From Hydractinia symbiolongicarpus (Eukaryota > Cnidaria > Hydrozoa > Anthoathecata > Hydractiniidae): 64,000 bases of DNA. A program made the position numbers and the translations under genes. Below are positions 11,115 through 24,195 of the stretch, one piece after another. Below the pieces are notes generated by a model. That model did not search any database. It was not told the origin of the DNA and was given only the letters and a program-made list of their open reading frames with translations. The stretch spans positions 9,052,001-9,116,000 of the forward strand of contig NC_079885.1 of assembly GCF_029227915.1 (NCBI RefSeq). Direction: 5' to 3'. Every line of letters begins with the position of its first letter. Positions within the stretch are counted from its first letter, which is position 1.

Positions 11115-11331
11115 CCAATATTGAAGTTCCATATTTGGTACTGTTCCAACATTGAGGTTCCATACTTAGTACGGCACCAACATTGGGATTCCACATTTGG
11201 TACTGTACCAACATTGGGGTTCCATATTAGGTACTGTACCAACATTGGGGTTCCATACTTAGTACGGCACCAACATTGGGATTCCACATTTGGTACTGAG
11301 CCAACACTGGGGTTCCATATTTGGTATATTC
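11115..11331. repeat. Minisatellite, seven 31-bp units in a 93-bp higher-order pattern
   Basis: Seven head-to-tail units of exactly 31 bp, consensus beginning CCAACATTGGGGTTCCATA. Units 2-3-4 are nearly identical to units 5-6-7 (TTAGTACGGCA, CACATTTGGTACTG, then CATATT..GGTA variants), so the array grew by duplication of a 93-bp trimer. Because 93 is a multiple of three, open frames survive on both strands (11121-11336 plus, 11063-11287 minus); these are by-products. Confidence 0.92.
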
Positions 11332-11827
11332 TCTGAGACTATGACGGAGTATCATAAAATAGTTGTGTTCTAAACTTTGATTAACAGTCCCAGTATCACC
11401 TTATCACACTTATCATACTTCCTTACTATAGGCTACTTCGACAAGTCTGAAATCAATAAAATTATGGATAACCAGAGAGCTCGCAAAAATGATTCTTTGC
11501 AAAATAGCTTATAATGGTCTATGCGCGAAAAAAAACTTGTCCAATTACAGATCCGCAAAATTAAACTAAGCAAAATGCATATTTGACCTGAGGCTTCGCA
11601 AAATTAATCAACTTATGAAGGCAATCCAAAAATCCTGACGAAGAGCAGTTAGATTGTTGTAAGACCTTTGAGTCCTCCTAATAACTTGATGCGGCTCAAT
11701 ATAGGCACTTGCTGACACAATTTTCCTAGTGTCCTGATCATCAAGCTCAGGTTGGAATAAGTAAGTCGCTTGAATGTACTTTTGAAGATTAAAACAAATA
11801 GTCAAATTGGCGGACTTTGGCAAGATA
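11332..11827. other. Gene-free spacer
   Basis: A short minus-strand open frame (11608-11823) shows no recognisable domain, splice context or repeat family. Nothing else is supported. Confidence 0.45.
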
Positions 11828-12163
11828 CCTTATTGGCCGTTAAAACGCCGGCCCTAAGTCGGCGTTATATTTGCGCCTGGCGGGAATAGGACCAGCGTTA
11901 AAAAGGCCATTTTTCAGATAAAGAATGAAAAAAGAGGCGTTGATTTACAAAATTTCTATCTGTTATCAAAGAATAACTGCGCTTTCTTTAATCGAATTAC
12001 ATGAAACAAAGTGTGTTGGTGTTCTTTTAGAGTGCTTAGTGTTTCAAATAGCGAAGTATGAAAAATTTTGTTTCTCCACATGGCTTTTAACGCCGGCCTT
12101 TAATGGCGAAAGGGCGACTTTTAAAATAGGCGCAATTAGGGCGTTAAAAAAAGGCTGATAAGA
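11828..12163. mobile_element. CCTTATT-ended TIR element B, 336 bp
   Basis: Left end TA|CCTTATTGGCC, right end (reverse complement) TA|TCTTATCAGCC, both followed by TTAAAACGCC or TTAACGCC motifs in inverted orientation; GCGCC and GGCGTTA words recur inside. The flanking TA on both sides suggests a 2-bp target duplication. The arms are poorer matches than in element A. Confidence 0.5.
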
Positions 12164-14196
12164 TATATATAGGAAGATCTATCCTCTATGGGTATATCAA
12201 CCGTAAGGTTTGGTGTGCCCAAACTTTCCCAGGCCACTGAAACAGATTGATGATGAAAGTAAAATGAGAAAGCGTTTTTTAAAATTCAAACGTTTAACGT
12301 CTTGCATACAATTTTCGATTTATGAGTCACCTAATTCATTGGGGAACGATGGTGTGAAACTTATTTGTCGGAAATTCTTCTTATAACTATCGTCATATTC
12401 CCCGACAAAGTTATTGAAAAAAAAAGCAACTGAAAGTGGCAGGTGAAAAAAATAGATATAAAGTAAAACAAATATATAAATAAACAAAAAGATGTCTTTT
12501 ACATTTAAAAAATTACAACTACATCGTAGAAAGCAATATTCGTGTAACTCAAGTATGAAACGAAGCATGAAAAGGTGCGAGACCAAAGTAGATATGACTT
12601 AGGTAATTTTTTGGTGTTATTGCATGATGCGCTTAGTAATATAAAAATTTTATCACTTTCGTTTTTTGTTAAATTCAAAGACAACACAATTGGCAAGTTC
12701 AATACAACACCTTATTCGTACTAATCGTTTTGGCAGTTTTGGCAGTAAAAACTGCAAAAAAAAAACGCCTCTCCCAATAAATTTTCTTAAACACTGAATT
12801 TTACTATTTTCACACTGTTTTATTTTTTATATTAATCTTGCAGGAATTCAAACATTAGCGAAAATTACTTCGCGCGGGATAAATGCTTTCCAATGCGCAA
12901 AATTAGTACGAATAAAATTATGACGTCATCATAACGTTTTTGTGAGTTCATTCTTCTCCACAAGTAAGATTATATATACATAAGAACAAAGTATATAGCA
13001 TTATTAAAACACATGCTATGAAAAAACATATACAGCTAAAATTATTCATATAATGAAAGTGACTGATTGCTCTCAACAATCATCCAAATAAACAAAAAAA
13101 ACGTGAAAATTTATATACAACATAAAACAATAAATAAAGTGAACTAAAAAAATGAATCATTTCGGAACAATATCAAACCTGTCTAAAACACAATGGACAT
13201 CCATTACTGTTGTTTTCAAAAAAGTCGTTTTTGGTACGACGTGACATTTTTAGACCAGTTGGATTTATTTTACCGGCCTCCTTTTCAATCGCCCTGATTA
13301 AACGCCAATACTGGTTTCAGAACGTTTCTGGTCACACTCGCCTGAACAAATATTTAACACCGAGTTCATAGACTGCACTCCAAAATTATGCAGGCATCTG
13401 GAACCCTATGTTGAACTATAAAAATGTCCGAACTATGGCTCGTACTAAAAATTTCTGTATCATGCTTCAAATCAATAATTAGTTACACAAAAATGACTTG
13501 CATAACTTAAATAAACAAAACATTACAAATCGAAAGAACAAAAAAAATATTAAGAACTAATTTTAGTTGACATCACATATCATGAGAGTTCACATTATAC
13601 AGAAAAAAGAGGACACAAATCAATAAAGCATTTACACTTATGCTTTAGTACACTCATCCAACCCTAAATAGAAAAAGGTAAGAATCACTGTATGAACCTA
13701 ATGTGAACAAGCCTTAAAATCCGTTGGCGAATCAAGCAGTGAAAATACATAACTTAAAATTTGCTGGTACGAAGCATTTTGATAAAGATTGTTTGAAAGA
13801 TGTTCGAGACCTTATTTATATCAGTTATTTCTGTCTGTCGCTACTCGCTATACATTTATATCCTTTATTTTGAGAAAAACTTTAATTTCTTTGTCCAGAC
13901 ATTATCACTTTTTTTGAGCAGGACGAATAAAAAGACCTACACATCTTAATCAGACTCAGTGTCCATTTTAAACTGATTGAAGTTATCATCATAATCGTTC
14001 GAAGAATCAGCCATTAGACTAAACGGAGAAAAAATATACCTCATTAGCTATCGAGCTAGTTCAAGGGAAAGACGGATCTACTTTCTAAGCGCTGATGTCA
14101 CTTTTATAAAATTATTGTTAGAATACCAAAGATAGTGTACTTTTAAAACACAACCTCGTTTAAAATTTTATTGTTAAATTTTAAAACTATACAGTG
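12164..14196. other. Gene-free AT-rich stretch
   Basis: No exon is supported on either strand. Open frames at 12320-12702 (minus) are low-complexity. The stretch lies between transposon remnants and the 3' side of MAF1. Confidence 0.5.
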
Positions 14197-14657
14197 CCTT
14201 ATTGGATCAAACAATGTTAGCCTTGTATCACTAAACTCATTTGGTAGGCGCAAATATCAAGTGTTAGACCGTTGTTTAATCCCAATTTTATTTATTTGAT
14301 TTAAGACATTTATTTACTTCAGCTTCACAGTTTTAGCTCTTTCAATTAGCATCAACAATGAGGAATGCTGAGAAATAATGCCAACAAAAAAAATAAAGTA
14401 ACAAAAATAAAAACTGAAATATTGCTGTGATTACCAAAAAAATTTTTTTTTCACGGGAAATTGATCAACGACAAGTAAACTTGTTAAAGAAAAAATAGGA
14501 CAATATAACCTCTGCGTATCATTTTGGTGGAATGAATATTTTTCCCCAACGAATTTTCTGAGAAAGCTATAATTTCATTGACATTGTATTATTTTTGACA
14601 TTGCATTACTAGTTTTTCTTCAAATTGACAGTGCTAAAAACGTTGGGTCCAATAAGG
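14197..14657. mobile_element. CCTTATT-ended TIR element C, 461 bp
   Basis: Left end CCTTATTGGATCAAACAATG and right end (reverse complement) CCTTATTGGACCCAACGTTT, both continuing to TTAGC, form inverted repeats of about 25 bp. TA follows the right end; the left flank reads TG, so one TA base may have mutated. The interior shows no coding frame. Confidence 0.6.
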
Positions 14658-15092
14658 TATCGATTTTTTGGCAAGTATAAATTATTAAATAAGGTAAACA
14701 TTATGTTAAAATTTAAACAACATTTATTTGTGTATTTATAAAAAATTAAATGTTAAAAGAAAAGTTAAGTGTATAAAATAAATTCATCTTGCTACATGCC
14801 ATATCTGATCATGATTTTATCCAATAGATAATATTATACTTCGTGTACGACTAGTGCAACTCACGTATCAAGTGCGAGGGAAGAAGCTGTGCTATAAGGT
14901 TATAAAAAAAAATGAAAATTATTAAATTTAATTTTTATATTTAAGGTTAAATTTAAGAAATTTAAATATCACAACTGGGTGTGAAGAAAATATAGTATGC
15001 TTCAATTGAATTAACATATTTTGTAAGAAATTCCTAAAATTTTGGAAATAATACTTTAAAGAAAAAGAGTCCTGTAATTTAATAAAAACAGA
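14658..15092. other. MAF1 3' flank
   Basis: AT-rich sequence immediately downstream (on the minus strand) of the MAF1 stop codon; probably its 3' untranslated region. Nothing else is seen. Confidence 0.45.
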
Positions 15093-18000
15093 TTATTCAA
15101 TCTCCATCCAAGATTGTGCATACCTTGTGCCATTGCATTTGAAAAATACAATCCGTTTCATCTGTTTGTTGAAGAAGAAATAGTTGAAAGACCACAAACT
15201 TCCTTCCTCTCCAAAAGGATCAGTGTCCATATCAGGGTTGTAACTGTATAACAAAACAGAAAAATGCTGATTTATCCACAGCAGAGGTTTTAAAGTTAAG
15301 CCAAATCTCCTCTCACATAATTTTAACCTCAGAATGTATCAGATTGGAACAGAGCAGAAATTTATTAATTTTTAATTTCCACTATTGTCTTGCAACTGAT
15401 TAAAACGAAATAGAAATCAAATTTTCAACGAACTCGATTAGTTATTTTTTTAGATATGTATCCTTTGGAAAGCATCAGAAAAAGAAAAAAAATTGCATTT
15501 AAGAAGTTGCATCTTAATAATGATTGTTCTAAACATTTATTTGGAAAATAAAAGTCAATACCTATATATTTGGCAATCCTGAAGACAAATTTCATCATCT
15601 AATGATTTCCACAACTCAGCACTCAACTTAGCAAAGTCCTCCCCCATAGATGTTGACAAATTACTATTCACTGTATTCACAACAAATGATAAATCATCCT
15701 CACGGCTAAATTCTTCAGATTTCACGTGACTAAAGTCATAATCTGGGAAAGAAGCATTTAATGTTGAAAGGAGAGTAAACAACATTTTCCTGTTCATCAC
15801 AGATATAAATTCAGAAGAATCATCCTCTGTACTCGATAATCGACTTCGTGGAGCATACATGGAATTTGGAGAAAGCCCATGCAAGTGTTGCAGTTGTGAT
15901 TCAGAGGGTGACAATGCCTCCAAATCTTTTGGACTATGACCTTGAGTATTGAGCTCCTTGTACAGTTTTTTGTCATTTCCAGTCATTTTACAAGAGTAAC
16001 TTTCAATGCTAAAAATAAAATTAGGAAAAAGGGTATTAAGTGGTGTTCAACAAAACCATTTAAACAAATTTAGAAGCTTTAGGCACAGTATAAAAAGATC
16101 AGCAGGTGCCCCATTTAGATCCCTGAAATTGCTAGCATTTTGGTGAGGTTTAGCTATAGGCATTATTTAAAAATTAGGTATTTTTGCTATATCCTGCATG
16201 TTCATATTACTTAGCTTAAGTAACACACAACTTTTTTGAGTATTACCATTTTTATCACTAGATCAACAGAATTGATGATCTGGTGAATTTAGGAAGGTAA
16301 GTTTATTGGAAAAATATAGCAAATTTTATTAAAAATGTTGCCTTCACTTGCTCTTATGTATATGTGGGACTTTGAATGGTGCCCTCATGTAATCACCCTA
16401 AATAGATATATAACCAACCCAAGGTTTGTTTTAAAACAGAAGTCAATGAAAAATCAAGTTGTAAAAAGTTGTAGCTCATAAAAGCTTGGCGCTATCTAGT
16501 GTTTTTCTTTTCCTAAATATTGAGTAATCTCAAATTTTGCAGCATTTAATATCTTTTATTTACATCAACATGCGAGTTACTCAGATGCTTATTGCATTTA
16601 AGATGGCAGTAACCCTTCTTGGCCAGTCTGTGAGTTATCTATATGAATTTTCTTTGTTGTTTCCTGAAAATTTTGGCACATTGCAGCAGTTCTGTTTAAT
16701 TTTTTAATTTTTTAATAATGGTCATAGTCCTGCGAGACTGCCTGTAAGAAAAGTTATTGCTTCACACTTGCGCTGGTTCATGTATTATTTTCTTCTTTAC
16801 TTAGATCACTTGATTGATACTTTTTTTATTTTATGTATAGAAGAAACGGCTTACCTTAATGCATATTTTTGTTTATTTGACATTATGCTTTTGTTCGATT
16901 TTGGGTAAAATTTCCAAACAAAAGCTATTCAATTAGACTTCTATGTTTTGATTGGCTGTTACAGTAAGTTAAAGTGCAGAACGTAGCTCGAAAAAAGTAA
17001 AGTTTAATTAGGCTTTATTTAAGCATCCCATTACCTGCAAAAGTCAAGGTTAGTGGCATGATTCTGATAATATTCTGATAATCAGAAGTCACTGCACTTT
17101 TCATGACTGGGTGCAAAATGCTGCTGTATTAAAAACCAGACTTAATTGCACGCATTGTAACCGTACAGTTGGAAACGATTTTTTTGATTTTCGCCAGCGA
17201 AGACGGAATCTTTAAAATCGCCTGAGGAGATAGATAGAGAGATAGATAGAGACAGCGCAGCTTGGCTGAACGCCCGAAACTTATCCAGGCTAAAGATTTT
17301 TTTCTGAGAACAAGGCTAAAATGAGCTTTAAGCCAATAAGAATCCTAACAGTGCAACAGATTGTTTTATTATCTAATAAACAATACTTTATTTTAAAGTG
17401 TATATGCTATCGAAAGTGAAAGCTCGTGTAGTGTAGCATAATGAATATCGTCTTATAATGCACCATCTTTGATGTTACGTCATTTCTTTCTGTACAATTT
17501 TTCAAGCACGTAGACTAAAGCTATATTCGACAGAACTAATTAATTATTCATGAATTTTATTTTTTTATTTATTGAGTTGTATTTTAACATTGCAGGTTAG
17601 TTACAATAATAATTGAGAATACTCAATGATTTGTTTACTCCATAATTCTCCGTTTTCAAGATCAACTTCAAATTTTAAAATCTTTTAGGTTAATGGCAGA
17701 AATTTTTAAGCCCCTGGACCTCTTGTTTACCTTTAATTCTCTTTTGAAGATTGACCCTATTTTTAGGACGGTATTATATTTAAAATAATAGTTTTATTTT
17801 TAATTGCATCATAATAACAAGATAGCATATAAAGACAATATAGAAGTTCAAAAATAAAAGTTGATAGGTTGACAGTTCTTTATAGAAAATTGAAAGGTTA
17901 GCAGGGCCTGATCCAGGTCAATTTGGAAATCGATATACCGATTTTGGGGACATCTAATTTGGTCCCCCAAAATAGAAATATATAATTTCAAAATGCTTGA

Positions 18001-19086
18001 AAAAATGCTGTATTTCATATTTTCTGGATATTTTTAGAGTCTTTAATCACAGAGAAGATATATTTTCATGAAAAAACTATGTTCTACACTAACACAGAAG
18101 ACGATGCATATGCCCGTTTATTTTAAGGAACCTGAACAACATGCAAAGAAATTTTTTTCAAAAAAAAACAAAGAAAGTTCGAGCCAACTTAATAGAAGGA
18201 AAATTGTTAATTGAAAGTTCAAAAAATTATACAAATCGTATCACAAAAAGACCTGATCAGAACAAAAACATCTTTTAATTTTAATTTTTAATGAACGAAA
18301 CTTTCAACAAAACATGTTGATAAAAAAAAGCATGGTAACAAGGTTCACTTTTTATTAATTAATTAATTTAGTTTTACAGAGACATACTGTGTTTCTAATT
18401 TCCAGGTAAGACTATTTAAGCCAATCTAGAGACCCCCACAAAGTTTCGAAAAAATTACGAGGGTGCCGACTCGCTACAAAAACCACGGGGGCTGTCGGAC
18501 GACTTCCAGCGTTTTAAAAAACATTAAAATTTCGCCCCGAGAAACCCAAGACAAAATTATTTTAAACATTCATTACCATGTATAATTTTATTCTTTTAAT
18601 GTCGAGGAGTGGTAATGGAAGAGTTCTGAAAAAAAACTGTTTTTTATGTCATTTATTCCATAAATAGCTGTAATAAAATTCCAGAAATGATAAACTGAGA
18701 CAAAATAGCACCTTCCTTCTTCTCCACAAAATTAAAATGAGAACAATGAGTTGCGAGCATTGCATTTCTGGTGATATAAGGGCAGTTTCAGATGGCCCCA
18801 GGTTCTACCAGGCGGTTACAGACAAAAACCAAAAAAAACCTTAAAAACACCTGCGGCTGCCCTCACATACATGGCACTTTTGGCAAGTCAGCACCCTCTT
18901 ACAATATTTCGCTAGCGGCGCGCTACCTGCAGGGACTATGGGCACCCAAAATAAATATCTGGATCAACCCCTGGTTAGCTACCTGGCATTAATATAAACT
19001 TACCTTCCTTGAATGTTAATATTATCTCCCTGAAAAGACAATGCAGAACTGAGCGATTCAAATCCAGTATTCTGAAGTAGTTTCAT
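15093..19086 (-). CDS. MAF1: MAF1, repressor of RNA polymerase III transcription
   Basis: MAF1 binds RNA polymerase III under nutrient limitation or low TOR signalling and blocks its recruitment, lowering tRNA and 5S synthesis. Three coding exons join in frame: 19086-19004 (starts [18 protein letters not shown], the conserved MKLLE..SFE opening), 16008-15562, and 15243-15093 (stop). Phases are 2, 2 and 0, and introns are GT-AG. The product is 226 residues against about 256 in human, the difference being the acidic C-terminal tail that invertebrates shorten. Signature segments seen are IESYSCKM (A box), a Ser-rich linker, [16 protein letters not shown] (B box) and [16 protein letters not shown] (C box), ending with KRIVFFKC. 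A 3-kb first intron is gene-free. In the same window four tRNA genes, MAF1's indirect targets, occur; that proximity is probably coincidence. Confidence 0.95.
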
Positions 19087-20534
19087 TTTCTCTGTTTAAC
19101 CACACGGCTATAGCTAGTGTTCAAATAAATTGATGCCTTTAATTTTAGTTCACAACGTATGTTGAAGCTTCTCCTGTGGTGTTAACTTTGTTAGTGTATA
19201 TAAATATATATAGCTAGCTGTAACTATCTTTCTTTAAAAATAAATACTTCGTATCATAAATGGTAAAAGTGATGACCAAATGTAGGATATTCTAGATATT
19301 TGCTGCATTTGGATCGTTAGCGAATCAAACTCCATCCAGCAACTTTAAGGCGTTCTCAAAATGAAAATAAGGAAACGTATTGTAACCCTTTTACTTTCTT
19401 TTTGCTAAACAAATTTGGTAAAAATCTTGTTGTTGTTCAGGCGCCTCAAAAAAATCTGCTCAAAACAAATTACGTCAGAGCTTCTTTATGTAAATGTCAT
19501 AAAATTAAAATGCTGTGTTTATATTCACAACGGTTTAAGTCCAGTTCTCCTCCTTTCCAAATTAGGAGATTATTCACTGGATGCCGCAATTGCGCTTATT
19601 TAAAATTTTGAATCAACAAAAAGGAATAAAAAGGTACAAGATGGAAAAAGATGGAATTGATGGAAAAAAATAGGAAAAATTATTGTTTTTTCCTATTTTT
19701 AGGATAAAAATAGTTCTAGACCCGTCGTAGCAGCCAGGGCATGGATGTGTTCTTATCTTATCATGACCAAACAGTCCAATGTTTGCACCCCCTACCACCA
19801 TTAGATAGAGCGGGAGACTAAGATTCCCACTGAGGTTGGAAATACTTCTGTATTCTTGTGGCGGCTTCTATTATAGGTTAGGCTTAATTTTTTGTTGAGG
19901 GCGACTTGAATCATAGTGATATTGAAATTTCTGATATCAGATTTTCGGTATGTGTGTCAATATTTTACATACAAACTAGACCAGATGGGCAATAACAACA
20001 GCAACTTTCTATATTTTACATCTTATTAACATAGGTAATCAATGCATAAATTCAATAATTTTAGAAGCATTTTAGAGCTTCTTTTGTAACATATAAAAGT
20101 TTCGTTAAGATTTTGTAATTCCGAAAAATAAAGGTTTTGATATGGGGGTACTGGGATCCGTATCACTTTTGATGTGGGGGCTGTGGCGAATGTGGGAGTT
20201 TACCATGAAAATTATGATGTCGTGGTTTGAAATGTAGGTGGAGGACAATTTTTCTTGAGTTTCAATTTTTTACTTTAAATAAGAAAATTCGTTTTGAGGT
20301 TCAGTACGATGGCCCCTATGGCTCACTTCTCTTCCAAATCAAAATCACTTCTCTTCTATATAACGAAACACTTCTCTTCTGTATTTTGACACTTCTCTTC
20401 TGCACTTAACAATTCTCTGCATTTGGCTCTTTACAACTTGAATTTTAAAATCTGGTCCGCAATTTTACATCATTGGTCCGTAGTTTAACCTTTTGTGAGG
20501 TTTATTACACGGGACCAGTCCCCTCGCCATGTGA
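19087..20534. other. Gene-free stretch upstream of MAF1
   Basis: The first few hundred bases should hold the MAF1 promoter. A stretch of repeated GATGGAA/GGAAAAA words occurs at 19630-19700 and repeated CACTTCTCTTC at 20325-20400. Open frames at 19402-19611 and 20227-20409 show no domain. Confidence 0.5.
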
Positions 20535-21143
20535 CATATTTTTTCAACAAGAATAAAGTCTGATGATGGTACTGAAAACTGTATTTTGGAAGCTGTTGAG
20601 ATTGCATTAAGATCTCAGCATAATGACGAATATGCTGGCACTGGCAGTTTTATTGTTGGCACATCAACAGCTAATCAAAGAATTGAATCTTTTTTGTCAC
20701 AACTTTCAAAAGACAGACCAAGTTGGTGGAGGTTATTTTTTAGAGAAGTTGCAGACTTAGGATTTTTAGATGCTGGTGATGCACTCATTGCTGAATGTGT
20801 ACGCTACTGCTTTATGGATTTGATCAGAAAGAACCTCAATGAATTTGCGATTCGTTGGAATCAACCAAGCAAAGGTGCTACTGCTGCCCGTGGAAGTCCT
20901 GATACATTGTACTTTGTTCCAGAATTATATGGTTGCGAGTCTTTTAAAAAAACTTTAGATCTTAATGAGCTAGAAGAATTTAGCCAACTATCTGTACCAG
21001 ATCACGATAATGAGCCTGAATTTATTGAATTTGCGGAAACAGTTCTTCCAATGGAGGGTTTCTCCAAACTTAAGCCAGATACAGCTCATGAAGCTATTGA
21101 TTATTATATCGCCTTGATTTGTGCAGTCAAAAGATATATGTAA
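20535..21143 (+). pseudogene. DDE integrase-core protein, 3' fragment
   Basis: An uninterrupted frame runs from a stop at 20532 to TAA at 21141. It reads SDDGTEN near its start, then TGSFIVGTSTANQRIESF, SWWRLFF and DTLYFVPELYG. This order matches the integrase-core proteins abundant in cnidarians and fish (an rve-type DDE family domesticated from or carried by transposons): the second catalytic Asp is in SDDGTEN and the Glu in NQRIE. The segment with the first Asp and the N-terminal helices are missing, and no ATG starts the frame. A possible acceptor (TTTTTTCAACAAG) precedes the homology at 20551, so it may be the last exon of a gene or a 5'-truncated copy; no upstream exon was found in the preceding kilobase. 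Frame integrity over about 200 codons suggests recent loss or residual function. Confidence 0.6.
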
Positions 21144-21183
21144 TACAACACCTGTAACAATGTAAAATGCTTGGATTTTTAGA

Positions 21184-21325
21184 AATATATATCTTATTTT
21201 TTTGAAAACCACGAGTTCTTTTCCCAAAAAACATCACAATGTTTATTGCTGTAAAAAAAATATCTTGGTTTTTGTAAACCACGAGTTCTGTTCTTAACAG
21301 ACATCACAATCAATGTTTATTCCCA
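21184..21325. repeat. Direct duplication of about 70 bp
   Basis: Two adjacent diverged copies share AATATATCTT, AACCACGAGTTCT, ACATCACAA and ATGTTTATT in the same order and spacing (about 21184-21250 and 21258-21325). They lie just after the integrase-like frame. Confidence 0.7.
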
Positions 21326-22094
21326 GATAAAGTAGCGTCAATTCTAAGACGCAAAACGTTCTAGTTTCGCCGAATCGCAATTATAAAAGTTCAAAGTTAG
21401 TGGAAAATAAAAAAAGCAATCTCGTATTACGCTTCTGGGACCGTATAAAAATTTTTCAAGCTTAACTTTTGGTGAGTTGTAAAAATTTTCGAAATTTTGC
21501 AGAAGCATCAATTAACGAAAGTTATGTTTACAAAAAATGCACAAAATTCGCCATTTTCCCTTTCGCCGAAGTGTGTTTTGTTTTTCAGGAACAAAGTATA
21601 ACAAAACAGACATGGTATCGAAGTGTGTGTAAAAAAAATATTCTTTAAACAGTAACGTGTAATGTTGGAAGAAAATGGTTATGATTATGGTCATGTTATG
21701 TTGTGCAAAATTTGAGACATTTTTGCGATGTGATAGATTTGGAAAAATCTGCGCATCTCATTTGCGATTGATTAACTTCTGTGAACTTTGCAGAATTTTA
21801 TCTGTGGTTTGCTTAAATGGCGCAATTTTGTAAATCCTTCGCCAAATTTCTTTCCTTACAAAATATTGTGGGAAAAATAAAATCCATAAAACTGATACAA
21901 TGAATACTTAGTACGAATATGTTAAAGTTCGTTTTAGGAATTTTTCGCAGGAATCACAAATTTTCCTTGCTTGTTGAACAACCTGTCTTTATATTCCTTT
22001 TTAATTTTTTAGTTCCAAATTATATACAAAGGACAAATGAAATTAAAATACAAATATTTTCTGTAAAACACACCTACAATAATTTAACTTTGAA
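21326..22094. other. Gene-free stretch, 3' flank of EMC8/9
   Basis: No coding frame, RNA gene or terminal-repeat element was seen; the right end is probably EMC8/9 3' untranslated sequence. Confidence 0.5.
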
Positions 22095-24195
22095 TTAGCT
22101 TGGAGCAAGCTCTACCATTTTATTTATGGTAATATTTAGCCAATCCAGACTTATGTCGTCTAAATGATTATCAAAATCCACCAAGCTTTGTGATGTTTTT
22201 CCAGTTATAAGTTCAGACATAAGTGCAAGTGAAGCATCACCACCAATAAGTTGACTAAAAATTTAAGTATAACAATTGTTTTATCTCGGTGATGCTTTTA
22301 TTAAGAAGAAAGGATCCCCTACTGCCCTATTCATGAAATACAAGATCCTAAAAAACTTCAACTTGTTACTTCCAACTGAGCTAGTCTTATCCATAAATTC
22401 AAAAGTGATGTGTCAAAAATTTAGAGATTAATTACTACTACTACTACTTTTTTGTTTATGTACAAGCAAGAAAAAAAAAATCATCACATTATTTCTGTCA
22501 ACTCATCACGTCATCACTCTTTTATATCTGGTCATTACAACTGCACAAAGATAAATATTTCCACTCTCCCAACATGTGTGGCATGCAGATCAAATCAAGA
22601 GAACTTAATATTAAGCAATATACTCACCAATCACTGCTAATGGTCCATTTACCATCACTCATAGTGTATAACTAGAAATAAAGAAAAAAAGGTCCAGACA
22701 ACCCATAGTTATTAATGTACAACCTTGTCCCAAAATAAAAGTAAAATACTGCATAAACATACATCTAATGCAGTCTTTTTACACTCTGCATCCATTCTTT
22801 GGTTGTTCACCTGAAAATTAAGATAGTAATATTGCTGGTAATTTATATTCTATGGTTAGCCTAACTATATTTGAGGGATATACTGGCTAATTATTTCCAG
22901 GAAAGTCCACAAAATCATTTCTGATGTGATTAAAGCTTTCTATTTCAGAATCTATGAAATTTATGCGAAGGCCTCATACAAGGATCAATTTCATAGCCTT
23001 TTCCACAAGTTAAGTGCTCCACCGAATACTCTACCGATGTTTATCATTCATATACATTCATATACCTATCGATGTTTATCAATCAAATACTCAAGAAATG
23101 CACAACCATAACTTACCATCATTAAAATTGAATTTGGTGTATTTTCATTAATCTTTTCAGCTATTTTGTATGAAATTAAATCTGGACTAAAAAAAGCATG
23201 GGTTAAATCAGTGAAATCATCAAATCTTATGTGAGAGAAATGAAAGAATATTTCTTTAAATTTAAAGTTTAAATCAAATGAATAAATTTTGTCTTTATGA
23301 TGCATATTAAAATTATATGATTGAATGGTCTAATTTTGGGAGCACAAGAAGCAATCAGCTTTTAGAAGATGCTTAAAAGAAGGCATACCCAAACTGAGAG
23401 CTCTATATCATTCAAATTAGAGCGTTATATGTTTATACAGGGGAGGTTTGTATTGTAAGACACTACGAAAGCGCCAGAAAACCCTTTTTCTTGTGCCGGA
23501 AAGATGGAACTTTATGAATCGACAACAATCGATGCAGTTCGACAAGATAACGGGTTTATAAAACTATAAAAAGTGGGGATATTAGGGTGGTATACATTTA
23601 TTAAGTAAGGTATTTAATGAATTTTCAAGAAAACAAAAATACAATAGGCACTTATATCAATTCACAGGCTATTCTCTTCCACTTTTAGAAAACTGCAATA
23701 ATTTTAATACAAATTTCTGATGCTTACATTTTTAGCCTGATTCATGTGTGTATCATCATGTCAATAATCACATGCAAACTCATCTAATATAGAGATTACA
23801 CACACACAAAAAAGTCCGTAATAGAGCATAACTACTAAATTACCTATTATCGTCCACATGTTCATTTGCTTGATAGTATCCCATTATTTGCAATTTATGA
23901 CGTCTGCAGTATGTGTCAATCTTAAACAACAAAAAAGTAATAGCTATCAGGTAAACTGCATGCTAACAATAAACTTCTACCTCAGCATTTTATCTACCTG
24001 TGTTAAAGCTATCTCAAGCATTGCAGCAAGTCCTAAGCATTGATGAAAAAGTGGAACGGCATCAACAATTTGAATAGTGTCGCTGTTTTTTGATGATTCC
24101 TCTGCCAATAAAATCCCATTTACTGCTTTGTGGGGATATTTACATGCATGCAAAAGCACTTTAGCATATGACCTTGGTGAAACAGTAGTTTTCAT
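22095..24195 (-). CDS. EMC8: EMC8/EMC9, ER membrane protein complex subunit
   Basis: EMC8/9 is a cytosolic subunit of the ER membrane complex, the insertase for tail-anchored and multipass proteins. Six coding exons join in frame: 24195-23998, 23920-23844, 23186-23117, 22810-22763, 22671-22628, 22254-22095. All introns are GT-AG and the total is 597 nt, 198 residues, close to the usual 200-210. Recognisable segments are CKYPHKAVNGILLAE, VPLFHQCLGLAAMLEIALTQ, IMGYYQANEHV (human AGYYQANERV) and VDFDNHLDDISLDW (human VDFDNHLDDIRNDW). The fold is MPN-like, and as in the family no JAMM metal-binding motif is present. The start ATG is the only one compatible with the family N-terminus. The gene is head to head with NUDCD1. 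Vertebrates have two paralogues; I see a single EMC8/9-type gene. Confidence 0.95.

Noticed and set aside
11115-11331. CRISPR-like array
   Set aside because: Units are contiguous without unique spacers, and the window is eukaryotic.
11063-11336. Protein-coding repeats on both strands
   Set aside because: Open frames result from a 31-bp minisatellite with a 93-bp super-unit; no start context, splice sites or domain.
18792-18992. Extra exon in MAF1 intron 1
   Set aside because: Opposite strand to MAF1, no domain; MAF1 exons join in frame without it.
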